Source: SIRX01 sp965213905
Lineage (GTDB): Bacteria > Actinomycetota > Rubrobacteria > Rubrobacterales > Rubrobacteraceae
Assembly (NCBI GenBank): GCA_965213905.1
Contig: OZ243922.1
Coordinates: 1,178,001-1,242,000, forward strand
Direction of reading: 5' to 3'
Length of the DNA stretch: 64,000 bases
How positions within the stretch are numbered: the stretch's first letter is position 1; each line of letters starts with the position of its first letter. A model generated the notes under the pieces. That model searched no databases. It had not been told where the DNA came from and was given only the letters and a program-made list of their open reading frames with translations. The translations under genes and the position numbers were made by a program. Below are positions 1 to 8,703 of the stretch, piece by piece.

Positions 1-1427
1 ACCTCTGTGGTGCCCTTGAGCGCCGCTTCTTCCGGGTCGTCGCCTTCCTGCACGTAGCGGTAAGCGTTCTCCAGCACCACGATGGCGTCGTCCACCACCC
101 GGCCGACGGCGATGGTGAGCCCGGCCAGGGTGATGATGTTCAAGGTAAGGTTGTCACCCCAGGAGAAGAGCAAGGCCGCGAGCACCGAGGTCGGCAGCGA
201 AACCGCCGTAACCAACGTCGCCCGGATGCTCTTCAAGAAAAGCAGGATGATCAGGATAGCCACCACGGCCCCGATGAGGGCTTTCTCTACCAGCCCACTT
301 ACCGAATCTTCGACGTCTTCCGCCGAGTCGAAGATGATGCTGACTTGCTCGTCACCGACCTCGTCGCGCACCTCGCCGAGCGCGTCCCGCACCCCGTCGG
401 AAACCTCAACGGTGTTCGCGTCGCCGTCTTTGGTGACGTTTAGCCCGAGGCTCGGCTCCCCGTTGGTCCGCGAGATGCCGGAGATGTTTGAGTCTACTTT
501 TTCTACCTCGGCCACGTCTTGCAAAAGAACCGGTTCCGGGGCCTCGCCGCCGGAGGCTTGCTCCGGGGGCGACGTGCCCGAAGGCGGCGCTCCGGAAGCG
601 CCCGCGGGCGGCGCACCACCGGAAGATTCACCGGACCCATCGGCTGGCGCGCCCTCCGGCGGGGCGCCCGCCGGGGCGGCCCCGCCCGCCGCGCCGAGCG
701 GCAGTTGTTTGAGGGCCTCTACGTCGGTGAGTTCGCTTTCGGTGCGTACAGGCGTGGAGAGACCCTCTATCCGGACGTCGCCCACGGGCGCGTTCACGTT
801 GGCGCCGCTTATGGCGCCGACCACCGCGTCGGCGGGGATACCTTCGTCCTCTAACTTCCCGGGGTCGAGGTTCACCTGGATTTCTTGCTCAGAGCCGCCG
901 ACGAGCTCTATGTTCGCCGTACCGTCCACCTCTTCCAGGAGCGGGATAGCCTCGTCCTGGGCGTAGGTCGTAAGGTCCGCAAGCCCCCCGTCGCCGGCCG
1001 CGAGAGAAACGTTCATTATCGGGAAAGAGGAGGGGGACTGGCGGTTGATCTGCGGCTCCGTCGCCTGTGAGGGCAACGACACGCCCTCCAGGGCGCGCCG
1101 GACCTCGTCCTCCGCCTCGTCCAGGTCCGTGTCCAGGCTGAACTCCACAAAGACCGTGGAGAAGCCCTGGGAAGAAGTGGCTTGCGTGTTCTCTATACCC
1201 TCGACGTTGCTTACCGCCGACTCGACGGGCTGCGTAACCTGCTCGTCCACGAGGTCCGGCCCGGCACCCGGAACCGGCGTTGTAACGCCTACCGCAGGGA
1301 ACTCTATGTCCGGCAGCAACTCCTGGTTGAGCTGCGTCGTCGCGTAGGCGCCACTAACTATGAGAAGCACGGTCGCGAGCATCACGACGGACTTGTTCTT
1401 TAGACACCATCCGACGATACTCTTCAT
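1..1427 (-). CDS. RND-family efflux transporter, N-terminal part (cut by window edge)
   Basis: Inner-membrane proton-driven exporter of the AcrB/HAE1 class; only the first 475 codons lie in the window. The minus-strand translation from the ATG at 1427 starts with a membrane helix (about residues 13-31), followed by the porter-domain start ATTQLNQELLPDIEFP. Further membrane helices come near residues 375-475, including GRVVDDAIVVLEN, the fourth-helix motif with the paired Asp of the proton relay. The ATG overlaps the stop of the upstream MarR gene (ATGA), with GAGAGG upstream, so the two are translationally coupled and probably co-regulated. Residues about 242-302 are a Gly/Pro/Ala-rich low-complexity insertion not typical of the family. 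The substrate cannot be deduced. Identification is firm; the 3' end is unseen. Confidence 0.93.
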   Translation of the reverse strand, partial: MKSIVGWCLKNKSVVMLATVLLIVSGAYATTQLNQELLPDIEFPAVGVTTPVPGAGPDLVDEQVTQPVESAVSNVEGIENTQATSSQGFSTVFVEFSLDTDLDEAEDEVRRALEGVSLPSQATEPQINRQSPSSFPIMNVSLAAGDGGLADLTTYAQDEAIPLLEEVDGTANIELVGGSEQEIQVNLDPGKLEDEGIPADAVVGAISGANVNAPVGDVRIEGLSTPVRTESELTDVEALKQLPLGAAGGAAPAGAPPEGAPADGSGESSGGAPPAGASGAPPSGTSPPEQASGGEAPEPVLLQDVAEVEKVDSNISGISRTNGEPSLGLNVTKDGDANTVEVSDGVRDALGEVRDEVGDEQVSIIFDSAEDVEDSVSGLVEKALIGAVVAILIILLFLKSIRATLVTAVSLPTSVLAALLFSWGDNLTLNIITLAGLTIAVGRVVDDAIVVLENAYRYVQEGDDPEEAALKGTTE

Positions 1428-1930
1428 TCAACATCCTCTCTCTGTAAATATCCCGGCCTGGAGGCCGGCGGGCCGAAACCCTCGACGAGCAACCTCAGTC
1501 CTTTCAAAAAAGCTTCCGCCTCTTCGAACGTCATACGTTCTACGACCCAGTTGAGTTGCTGCCGCCCCCGGCCCACGACCCTCCGGGCTATCTCCTGCAT
1601 GCCCGGCACATAATCCACCAGCACTACCCTCCGGTCCTTCGTATCGTGGCGCCGCTCGACCATCCCCATCTCCACCAGCCGGTCCACGAGCTGCGTAACC
1701 GCCGGGGAAGACACTCGCAACACCTCGGCCAACTGCCGGATAGAATGAGGCCTGTCGGCCAACGCGATCATGATCTGCACGTGCCCCGGAGAGACGTGAA
1801 CGTCCGTCGGAACCCCCTGTGCCCGCAACTCCTCGAACTCTACCGAACCCGGACGCTCTATCGCCCGGCCCACGACGGGTAACAGCAATAAAATCTCGTC
1901 TATTATTCGCTCTTTACTGTTGGTCTCCAG
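1424..1930 (-). CDS. MarR-family transcriptional regulator
   Basis: Winged-helix repressor of the MarR type, likely controlling the RND pump it overlaps by 4 nt. The core shows the HTH (HSIRQLAEVLRVSSPAVTQL) and the wing with the DxR signature (RRHDTKDRRVVLV). The first conventional start is TTG at 1888, but the frame stays open upstream and encodes KERIIDEILLLLPVVGRAI, which looks like the family's first dimerisation helix. The only start-like codon giving that helix is CTG at 1928-1930, preceded by AAAGGTGA at a good distance. I therefore place the start there (168 aa); the conservative start gives 154 aa. The ligand is unknown. Confidence 0.88.
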   Translation of the reverse strand: METNSKERIIDEILLLLPVVGRAIERPGSVEFEELRAQGVPTDVHVSPGHVQIMIALADRPHSIRQLAEVLRVSSPAVTQLVDRLVEMGMVERRHDTKDRRVVLVDYVPGMQEIARRVVGRGRQQLNWVVERMTFEEAEAFLKGLRLLVEGFGPPASRPGYLQREDVE

Positions 1931-1942
1931 CGTTTCACCTTT

Positions 1943-1962
1943 ACTTAAGACACTTATTTAAG
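1943..1962. promoter_or_regulatory. Candidate MarR operator
   Basis: An AT-rich island between the MarR gene and the divergent hydrolase carries two adjacent small palindromes, CTTAAG and CTTATTTAAG. MarR proteins usually bind short AT-rich palindromes in their own promoter, so this is a reasonable autoregulatory operator. This is inference from position and symmetry only. Confidence 0.35.
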
Positions 1963-2071
1963 CAGCTTACATATTTTATAAACACTTCTCCGGCTTGGTG
2001 TGAAAAGGTTCACGGGTAGTCTCGCTTTAGAAAATGTTAGAGTTTTCGGTGTGAGAGAGGAGGTTTGCTGG

Positions 2072-3010
2072 ATGGGATCCAGGTCGTTGTTGGCGGCGGG
2101 CGGGCTTTTTGGCGGGCTCGCGGTTTTGAATAGAAGCCTCGAAAAGCGTGGGGGGACCCTGGCAAACGTCCTCAACGGTGAGACCCGTTACTACCGCTGG
2201 AGGGGCGACGACCTCGCTTACACCGTCACGGGCGAAGGCGAGCCGCTTTTAATGGTGCACGGCATTTACGCCGGGGCTTCGTCTTTCGAGTTTCGCAAAA
2301 ACTTCGACGGGTTGGCGAAGAGTTTCCGCGTCTACGCCCTGGATTTGCTGGGGTGCGGGCTCTCAGGTCGTCCCCGACGGAAGTACGGACCCGAAGACGT
2401 AACTTCGCAGATAGAAGACTTCGCGCGCGGGGAAATCAGGGCTCCAACCCACCTCGTCGCCAGTTCCCTGTCCGCCGCGCTCTCCACGTCCGCGGCGGTC
2501 CGCAGCCCCCGGCTCTTTCAGAAGCTCGTCTACATTTGCCCCACCGGTTACGAGACGTTGGGCCGGAAGTCCGGCCTTCTGGGCGACGCAATCTACGGGC
2601 TATTTCTCACCCCCGTCGTCGGGGATTCGCTCTATCATGCCATCGTTTCCCGGCGCGGCATAAAGTTCTATCTGGGGCGCATGTCTTATCGGGACCCGGG
2701 TTTCGTGACAGAAGATCTGGTCGAAAGTTACTACCGGACGTCCCATCAACCGGGGGCCAAGTTCTTTCCGGCGGCCTTTGCCTCCGGGAAGTTGAACCAA
2801 AGCGTCGCGGATTATTGGCCGCGGGTGCCGCACAAGACGCTCGTTTGTTGGGGCCGGGAGGCGACGACCTCGCCGGTGAGAGAGATCGAGGATTTCGTCC
2901 GGCGCAACCCGCGCTCGGAGCCCCGCGTCTTCAAGGACGCCGCCCTTCTGCCACACGACGAACGGGCCGAGACCTTCAACGAGCAGGTGCGGACTTTTCT
3001 ACAAGCGTAA
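2072..3010 (+). CDS. Alpha/beta-hydrolase fold protein
   Basis: A 312-aa hydrolase with an N-terminal hydrophobic stretch (about residues 5-20) that may anchor it in the membrane. The ATG at 2072 was chosen because GAGAGAGGAGG lies just upstream; an in-frame GTG at 2000 lacks a site. The oxyanion region LLMVHGIYAGASS, the nucleophile elbow HLVASSLSAALS and the terminal His region LLPHDERAETF are in the expected order. The elbow reads A-S-S-L-S instead of the usual G-x-S-x-G, so both glycines are replaced. This is known in some plant and cyanobacterial-type hydrolases but unusual. The substrate is unknown. It is divergent from the MarR gene and may share its operator. Confidence 0.8.
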   Translation: MGSRSLLAAGGLFGGLAVLNRSLEKRGGTLANVLNGETRYYRWRGDDLAYTVTGEGEPLLMVHGIYAGASSFEFRKNFDGLAKSFRVYALDLLGCGLSGRPRRKYGPEDVTSQIEDFARGEIRAPTHLVASSLSAALSTSAAVRSPRLFQKLVYICPTGYETLGRKSGLLGDAIYGLFLTPVVGDSLYHAIVSRRGIKFYLGRMSYRDPGFVTEDLVESYYRTSHQPGAKFFPAAFASGKLNQSVADYWPRVPHKTLVCWGREATTSPVREIEDFVRRNPRSEPRVFKDAALLPHDERAETFNEQVRTFLQA

Positions 3011-3053
3011 AGTCTTCGTACCATCGCCGGTTTTCCGGCTCGCGGGTATTCTT

Positions 3054-3875
3054 TCAGTAGAGTTCGTAGGGAATACACAAGGGGGTGCCCGTGCGGGGGT
3101 CGGGTAAGATCTCGGCCTCCACAGAGAACACCTCACGCAGGAGTTTGTCGGTCACCACATCCTCCGGCGTCCCGGCGGAGAAGACCTTACCGTGGGAAAT
3201 TGCGATCATGTGGTGCGAGTAGCGGGCCGCGTTGTTGAGGTCGTGCAGGACCATGAGCACCGTGCGACCTTCTTCGCGATTGAGACGGTCTAGAAGCTGG
3301 AGCACCTCTAGCTGGTGGGCCATGTCGAGGAAGGTGGTGGGCTCGTCAAGAAGAAGTGTTTCGGTCTCCTGGGCCAAAGCCATCGAGATCCAGGCGCGCT
3401 GCCGCTGCCCGCCCGACAGAGTATCTAGTGGCCGGTCGGCGAACTCCAACATGCCGGTGGTCTCCAGCGCCTTTTCGACGGCCCGCTCGTCGCCTTTGGA
3501 CCACTGCGAGAGCCAGCTCTGGTGCGGGTAGCGGCCTTGGGCCGCGAGTTCCCGCACTGTAAGCCCTTCGGGTGCTTCTGGGTTCTGGGGCAGGATGCCC
3601 AAGCGCTTCGCCACCTCGCGGGTGGGGAGCTTTGCTACCGCGTCTCCGTCGAGGTAGACGGCGCCTCCCTTGGGCTTCATCAGGCGGGCGAGGGAACGCA
3701 GAAGGGTAGATTTGCCGCAGCCGTTGGGGCCGACGACGGAGGTGATCTCACCGGCCGGGATACTTGCGGAGAGCTTTTTGATGACGACGGTATCGTCGTA
3801 GGCGAGGGTTATGTCGTCTGTGCGAACCTTACTCGCGAATTTGCGGGCTCTGTCATCTCGGGCGTCCGGGCTCAC
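3054..3875 (-). CDS. Iron-siderophore ABC transporter ATP-binding protein (FecE/FepC type)
   Basis: Cytoplasmic ATPase (273 aa) powering siderophore import with the FecCD permeases encoded at 10481-12540. Walker A (GPNGCGKST), the signature LSGGQRQRAW and Walker B (TLLLDEPT) are intact, followed by the H-loop in VLMVLHDLNNA. The GTG start at 3875 overlaps the stop of the FhuF-like gene (GTGA), which decides the start; the open frame upstream is only an alternate frame of that gene. It is the last gene of the minus-strand siderophore cluster. The exact substrate cannot be read from sequence. Confidence 0.92.
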   Translation of the reverse strand: MSPDARDDRARKFASKVRTDDITLAYDDTVVIKKLSASIPAGEITSVVGPNGCGKSTLLRSLARLMKPKGGAVYLDGDAVAKLPTREVAKRLGILPQNPEAPEGLTVRELAAQGRYPHQSWLSQWSKGDERAVEKALETTGMLEFADRPLDTLSGGQRQRAWISMALAQETETLLLDEPTTFLDMAHQLEVLQLLDRLNREEGRTVLMVLHDLNNAARYSHHMIAISHGKVFSAGTPEDVVTDKLLREVFSVEAEILPDPRTGTPLCIPYELY

Positions 3876-4723
3876 GTCGCCGCCCGTCGGGCGAGGCGCT
3901 CTTCGTGCGGGGTTCGCGGGCAGGTCGAGCACGGTCCGTTTCCGAGTTTGTAGTACAGGCAGCAGGTGTTTCGTACCCGGGTCGTCTTCGGTTGTCCGGC
4001 TTGATCGAGAACGAAGAAGTTGGTCGGCCCCGAGAGTGGCGACGGTCCGGAGAGCATAGTCTCTGCGAATCCCAGGGCTTCCGCTTCGAGGTCCAGACTC
4101 TGTCCGACGAACATAAAGGCCTCGGCGCACACGTCCACGCCGGCGCCCCAGAGGGCGCGCGTCCCGCGTCGCACCCGCAGGTCACGCAGGGCTGGGATCA
4201 GGGCGGGCAGATGCGTCGTGGCGAGCGCCTCGCGCATCCGGTCGAGGAAGTCTTTTTTTGAAGGCAGCACTGTAGCGTCCGGATGTCCGGCTTCCGGGTC
4301 ATCCGGGAGCGCGAAGAAGCGTGGGGAGATGAAGGCCAGCTCTTCTGCAAACCCGCCGTCTCCGAATCGCAGCGCCACGTTCTCTGCTCGCAGGTCCGGC
4401 AGACGGCGCTCCAGAAGGAATGCGGCGACCGAGGTCGTGAGGATACGCCAGAGGTAGATCCTGAGCAGGCTCGTTCCCGCGTAGGGCCGGTCCCTCACGC
4501 CACACCCGCGTTCGATGCGTTCCACCAACGCTTCAAGGAGGGCGCGGTCCGCTGCAAGCCCGGCAACCGTTGTCCAGCCCGGTCCCTCGGGGTGGTCGGT
4601 GCGGGCGGAGAGATCGGGGCCTCCGTCTCCGGTGGCTACGGCCAGCCGGCCGAGCGTCGCCGCGAAGGGTCCGGGAGTCACTCGCCCGCCGGGTAAGGCC
4701 TGTGGTGGGAGGTGGGGTCTCAC
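3872..4723 (-). CDS. FhuF-like siderophore-iron reductase
   Basis: A 283-aa protein that probably releases iron from imported ferric siderophore by reduction in the cytoplasm. The diagnostic feature is the C-terminal [2Fe-2S] ligand motif at about residues 254-268, CCLYYKLGNGPCSTCP (CC-x9-C-x2-C as seen here), typical of the FhuF family. The N-terminal three quarters show the family's weakly conserved alpha/beta character. It overlaps the binding-protein gene upstream by 4 nt (ATGA) and the ATPase gene downstream by 4 nt (GTGA), so all three are coupled. The function follows from the family and the setting. Confidence 0.85.
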   Translation of the reverse strand: MRPHLPPQALPGGRVTPGPFAATLGRLAVATGDGGPDLSARTDHPEGPGWTTVAGLAADRALLEALVERIERGCGVRDRPYAGTSLLRIYLWRILTTSVAAFLLERRLPDLRAENVALRFGDGGFAEELAFISPRFFALPDDPEAGHPDATVLPSKKDFLDRMREALATTHLPALIPALRDLRVRRGTRALWGAGVDVCAEAFMFVGQSLDLEAEALGFAETMLSGPSPLSGPTNFFVLDQAGQPKTTRVRNTCCLYYKLGNGPCSTCPRTPHEERLARRAAT

Positions 4724-5766
4724 GACGTGGCCCCTCCCTCGGTTGTGGAATCCCCGTCAACAGCCGCGGCAAAGCGGGGCGTCAGTTTGTCGAGGGCGAA
4801 AGGTAGGCTAAGAACGGTGCTGAACGAGAGCGCCGCAGCGGGTAATTCTTCCAGAAAGACATCGCGACCTTCCTGGGCGGCGTCGAGTTTTTGGTAGAGC
4901 GGGTCGTTCCTGACGACCCCGAAACCGTCCGCTTGAACAGCAACCCAGACCAGGAGATCCGTGTCGATCAGGCCGAGCCGCTCCCGGCTGAGGTCCGCGA
5001 AGAAAGAGTCTCCCGCAAGCTCGGCGATCTCGCCGGGAATCTTGAACCCGAGCGACTCCAGGAAGTGGCTCCGGCTATCCTGCGGGCCGTAGGGTGAAGG
5101 GTTGTACGATTCATCTTCGCTGGTAACTCCGACCACCACCCCGCTCGCGCCATCGAACTCCGGGTGGCCCTCTCGCGCCCCGGCGAACCGCGCCTCCACT
5201 TCGGATACGAGCTCGTCGGCCTGCCGCTCCCGTCCCAACGCCCTTCCGACGACCCGCGTTTGCGCCTGCCACGGTACGCCGAAGTCTACGTACTCGTTGG
5301 ACTGGACGACGGTTGGCGCGATCTCAGATAGCGTCTCGTACTCCTTCTCGGTCATCCCCGAGGACACCCCGACAATAAGGTCCGGGTCCAGGCCCGAGAT
5401 CTGCTCGAAGTTCAACTCACTCGACGGCAGGACCTCCGGCTTCGCGTCCCCGAGCTCGTCCTGGGCCCACGGCCACGTGGCAGAGGGACGCTCCCCAAAC
5501 CACTCCCGCACCGCGACGGGCGCGATCCCGAGCGCGAGAACGGGGTCCTGATCTGTGTATCCCACCGTAACCGTCCGTTCCGGTGTTCCATTTATCTCGG
5601 TAGAGCCGTATTTATGTTCTATGGTGCGCGCCTGTTCGGAGGTCGTCTCGCCGCCTCCGTCTCCGCCGCCAGCGCAACCGGTGACCCCGAGAACAACAGC
5701 GCCCGCCACGCTCGCTCCGCCGAGTTCCAGAAACCTCCTGCGGCTCATGCTTCGAATGTTCGTCAC
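4720..5766 (-). CDS. Iron-siderophore substrate-binding lipoprotein 1 (FecB type)
   Basis: Extracytoplasmic ferric-siderophore receptor of the class III binding-protein fold, about 348 aa. It starts with a twin-arginine signal (MSRRRFLELGG) ending in a lipobox (GVTGC), so it is probably Tat-exported and lipid-anchored. A Gly/Asp-rich linker and a domain of the expected size follow, with the typical segments ERTVTVGYTDQDPVLALG and LDPDLIVGVSSGM. I prefer the GTG at 5766, preceded by AAGGGAGC; an ATG at 5796 in frame has no better site. The gene is coupled to the FhuF-like reductase. Confidence 0.9.
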   Translation of the reverse strand: MTNIRSMSRRRFLELGGASVAGAVVLGVTGCAGGGDGGGETTSEQARTIEHKYGSTEINGTPERTVTVGYTDQDPVLALGIAPVAVREWFGERPSATWPWAQDELGDAKPEVLPSSELNFEQISGLDPDLIVGVSSGMTEKEYETLSEIAPTVVQSNEYVDFGVPWQAQTRVVGRALGRERQADELVSEVEARFAGAREGHPEFDGASGVVVGVTSEDESYNPSPYGPQDSRSHFLESLGFKIPGEIAELAGDSFFADLSRERLGLIDTDLLVWVAVQADGFGVVRNDPLYQKLDAAQEGRDVFLEELPAAALSFSTVLSLPFALDKLTPRFAAAVDGDSTTEGGATS

Positions 5767-5827
5767 TTTGCTCCCTTCGTATTGATCTAAGTTCATCGGT
5801 CAGTCGAAATTTACGCTCGGCCTCCGC

Positions 5828-6895
5828 TCACCCAGACCGGCGGACTAATTTCTCGATATCTTCCAGGCGGGCCATGCGGGTTAGGTCGGTGTCGAAGTAC
5901 CAGGTATCGGCGTAGGACTCGACGACCGCGTCTTCGCGTACCGCCGGCAGCCCGTTCCACAGAGCCCCCTTGGTCCACGGCGTCGTGTCTTCGAAGAGCG
6001 GGTTGGTCGCGAACAGGATCAACTCCGCCGGACCCAGGATCTCCGCCATAAGCTCCGTCGAGGCGTAGGTTCCGAACTCACCGTTGGGACCTTCCTGCTT
6101 TCCTTCGGCCCCGATGAGTCCGCCCACACCGACGGCTCGTAGGGTGCGTCCGGCGTAGGAATCCGGGCCGAGCAGGTTGAACGTGCCTTCGGAAGAAGGG
6201 TGGTTCGTAACGATGGCGATGGGCGTGGTGGCGAGCCCGCTGTCCTGTACGGAGTCTGCGACCTCCCGCGACCGGTCTTCGTAATCGAGGATCACGCGCC
6301 GCGCGGCGTCGGGACGCCCGAGGGCGCGGGCAACAGTGCGTAGATGGTCGTTTACACTCGATTCGTAACGGTCCAAGAGGATCGTGGGGGCGATCTCGGA
6401 GAGTTCGTCGTAGATCTGCCCGCTGTCTTCCACGCCGAAGATGAGACCTGGACTCTCCCCTGCCAATGCTTCCAACTCGGGGGCCCCACGCTCCATGGAC
6501 TGCTCCACCTCGTCTATGCGGTCCCGGATCACCGGAGAATCTTTTTGGTATTCGGTGGACGCTATCTCGGGAACGACGCCGAGGGCCAACAGGGAATGCA
6601 GGTCGGGCCAACCGTCTATCGCGGCGATCCGGTCTACGTTCCGGGGTACTTCAGTAACGCCCGCCGCGTGCTCGACCCGGATCTCGCCGGGGGTATTCCC
6701 TCCACCCGCCGACCGTCCGCCGCAGCCGTAAGGGGCGAGTACCAGCAGGCTGCCGGCCCCGATCAGGAACTGTCGGCGAGTTATGTCCTCTATCGTCGGG
6801 TACGCCGATCCGGACCGGCAGGTCAGGATCGGACGTCGGAGCAATTTGGCCGGAACTTTCGCGATCGTCGTGTCCTGTTGGGTCTTCGTGGTCAT
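5828..6895 (-). CDS. Iron-siderophore substrate-binding lipoprotein 2 (FecB type)
   Basis: Second ferric-siderophore receptor (355 aa). It has a Tat motif TRRQFLIGAG and lipobox APYGC, preceded by an unusually long charged N-terminal stretch of about 40 residues. The ATG at 6895 is chosen because AGAAAGGAAG lies just upstream; an in-frame start at 6973 would overlap the exporter gene but lacks a site. The binding fold is recognised from the spacing of motifs such as ALAGESPGLIFGVEDSG and LSEIAPTILLDR. It is closely related to binding protein 3 (same signal core FLIGAGSLLVLAP), suggesting local duplication followed by divergence of ligand specificity. Confidence 0.88.
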   Translation of the reverse strand: MTTKTQQDTTIAKVPAKLLRRPILTCRSGSAYPTIEDITRRQFLIGAGSLLVLAPYGCGGRSAGGGNTPGEIRVEHAAGVTEVPRNVDRIAAIDGWPDLHSLLALGVVPEIASTEYQKDSPVIRDRIDEVEQSMERGAPELEALAGESPGLIFGVEDSGQIYDELSEIAPTILLDRYESSVNDHLRTVARALGRPDAARRVILDYEDRSREVADSVQDSGLATTPIAIVTNHPSSEGTFNLLGPDSYAGRTLRAVGVGGLIGAEGKQEGPNGEFGTYASTELMAEILGPAELILFATNPLFEDTTPWTKGALWNGLPAVREDAVVESYADTWYFDTDLTRMARLEDIEKLVRRSG

Positions 6896-6969
6896 GCTGT
6901 CTTCCTTTCTCAACTGTTTTGATCGCGTTACCGGTTCGGTTGCGTGATAGGCAGTTGCGGCGAGCAGAT

Positions 6970-8703
6970 TCACGCGACAGCCCCGCCGAACTGGCGCTCG
7001 TGGAGCTTGCGGTAGAGGCCGTCGCCGGCGACGAGCTCCCGATGCGTTCCCCGCTCGACGACACGGCCTTCGTCCAGGACCAGGATCTCATCTGCCTGTC
7101 TTATCGTGGAGAGCCGGTGGGCGATGACGATGGAGGTCCGGTCCCGCATGAGCCGCCCTAATGCGTCCTGTATCTCGGCCTCGGTCTCGGCGTCCACGCT
7201 GCTGGTCGCTTCGTCCAGGATGAGCACCGGCGCGTCCTTGAGAATGGCACGGGCGATGGAGAGACGCTGCTTCTGCCCGCCGGAGAGCTTGAGCCCCCGC
7301 TCCCCGACCTGCGTCTCGTAACCTTGCGGCAGATCCAGGACGAAACCGTGGGCGCCAGCCGCTTTCGTGGCGGCGAATATACCTTCGTCCGGAGCCCCCT
7401 CGCCTCCGAAGCGCAGGTTCTCCATCACCGTTCCATTGAACAGGAAGGTGTCTTGCAAGACCATGCTCACGTTGCGCCGCAGGGCGGGTAGCTTTATGTC
7501 CCGAACGTCCGTGCCGTCGAGTAGGACCTGTCCGTCTTCGGGGTCGTAGAAGCGGGGAACGAGGCTCGCGACGGTGCTCTTGCCGGCGCCGGTAGGGCCG
7601 ACGAGGGCCAGCGTCTTGCCAGGCTCCACCGCGAACGAGACGTCGTGCAGCACGGGCACGTCCTCGACGTACTCGAAGTCCACGTTCTCGAAGCGGACCT
7701 CGCCCCGCATCCGGCCGGGGTCCTTGCCGGTGGACGGGTCCTGCACGTCAGGGTGGGCGTCGAGCACCTCTGCGATGCGGCCCGCGCTGGCTATGGCGCG
7801 TTGGGTGTACTCGCTAAGTTGGGAGACGAGCACTATCGGCTGGTAGAAGATGATGAGGTAGAGGACGAAGGCTACGAGGTCGGCGACGGGGATCTCACCG
7901 GCCAGGGCGAGCCGGCCGCCGTAGAGGGCGACCACCGAGATGCCGAGCCCGGAGAACAGCAGCACTATCGGCTGGAACGCGCCGTCGAGGCGCCGGGCGC
8001 GGACCTGATCCACGGCGTAGGAAGCGGAGAGGTTCGAGAGGCGTTCGCGCTCGAGCCTCTCGCGGCCGAAGATCTGGATCTCCTTTATCCCCGAAAGGTT
8101 GTCCTGAACGGTGGCCGTGAGCGCGCCGAGTTTCTCAAGCTCCTTCTCGAACGCGGCGTAAACGCGCTTGCCGATCAGCCACAAAACCAGCATCAGTAGC
8201 GGCACGGGAACGAGCGTGAGAATCGCCAGCACCGGGTTGAGCCACAACAGGATCGCGGCCACCCCGACGAGGACCAGGACGTTCGAGATGCCCTCGGGAA
8301 AGATGTCCCCGACCAGCGGCTCGACGTTGTCGGTGTCCTTCATGACGCGGGACTGTATCTCCCCGGTCTGCCGCCGGGCGTAGTAGCCCATCGAGAGTTT
8401 CTGGAGATGCTCGTAGAGGGAGATCCTTAGGTCGTGGCACAACCACCACGCCACCACGTGCGAGTACCAGTATGAGAGGAACTCGAACGCCCCGCGTAGG
8501 ACGAACGCGCCGAGCAGGCCAGAAGAGATCCAGAGTATAGTCTCGAAACCACCGTCTCCGCTCTCGATCACCCGCACCAACTCCCGGACCATCCACGGCA
8601 CGGCCAGGCTCCCGGCAGTGGCACCCACAGAGAAGAAGGCGACGAGCGCGAACTTCAGGCGGTAGGGTTTGAGGAAGGCGAGCATCCGGCGCGGGTTCTT
8701 CAA
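6970..8703 (-). CDS. Exporter-fold ABC transporter (fused membrane and ATPase domains)
   Basis: A 577-aa half-transporter with a six-helix type IV membrane domain (about residues 1-310) and a C-terminal ATPase: Walker A GPTGAGKST, signature LSGGQKQRLS, Walker B VLILDEATSS, H-loop VIAHRLSTI. It would work as a homodimer. The TTG start overlaps the stop of binding protein 3 (TTGA); an ATG six codons inside is an alternative. Its place inside a siderophore-uptake operon suggests either siderophore export or, as in IrtAB and YbtPQ, exporter-fold import of ferric siderophore. No separate partner half-transporter is seen nearby. Confidence 0.9.
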   Translation of the reverse strand: MKNPRRMLAFLKPYRLKFALVAFFSVGATAGSLAVPWMVRELVRVIESGDGGFETILWISSGLLGAFVLRGAFEFLSYWYSHVVAWWLCHDLRISLYEHLQKLSMGYYARRQTGEIQSRVMKDTDNVEPLVGDIFPEGISNVLVLVGVAAILLWLNPVLAILTLVPVPLLMLVLWLIGKRVYAAFEKELEKLGALTATVQDNLSGIKEIQIFGRERLERERLSNLSASYAVDQVRARRLDGAFQPIVLLFSGLGISVVALYGGRLALAGEIPVADLVAFVLYLIIFYQPIVLVSQLSEYTQRAIASAGRIAEVLDAHPDVQDPSTGKDPGRMRGEVRFENVDFEYVEDVPVLHDVSFAVEPGKTLALVGPTGAGKSTVASLVPRFYDPEDGQVLLDGTDVRDIKLPALRRNVSMVLQDTFLFNGTVMENLRFGGEGAPDEGIFAATKAAGAHGFVLDLPQGYETQVGERGLKLSGGQKQRLSIARAILKDAPVLILDEATSSVDAETEAEIQDALGRLMRDRTSIVIAHRLSTIRQADEILVLDEGRVVERGTHRELVAGDGLYRKLHERQFGGAVA

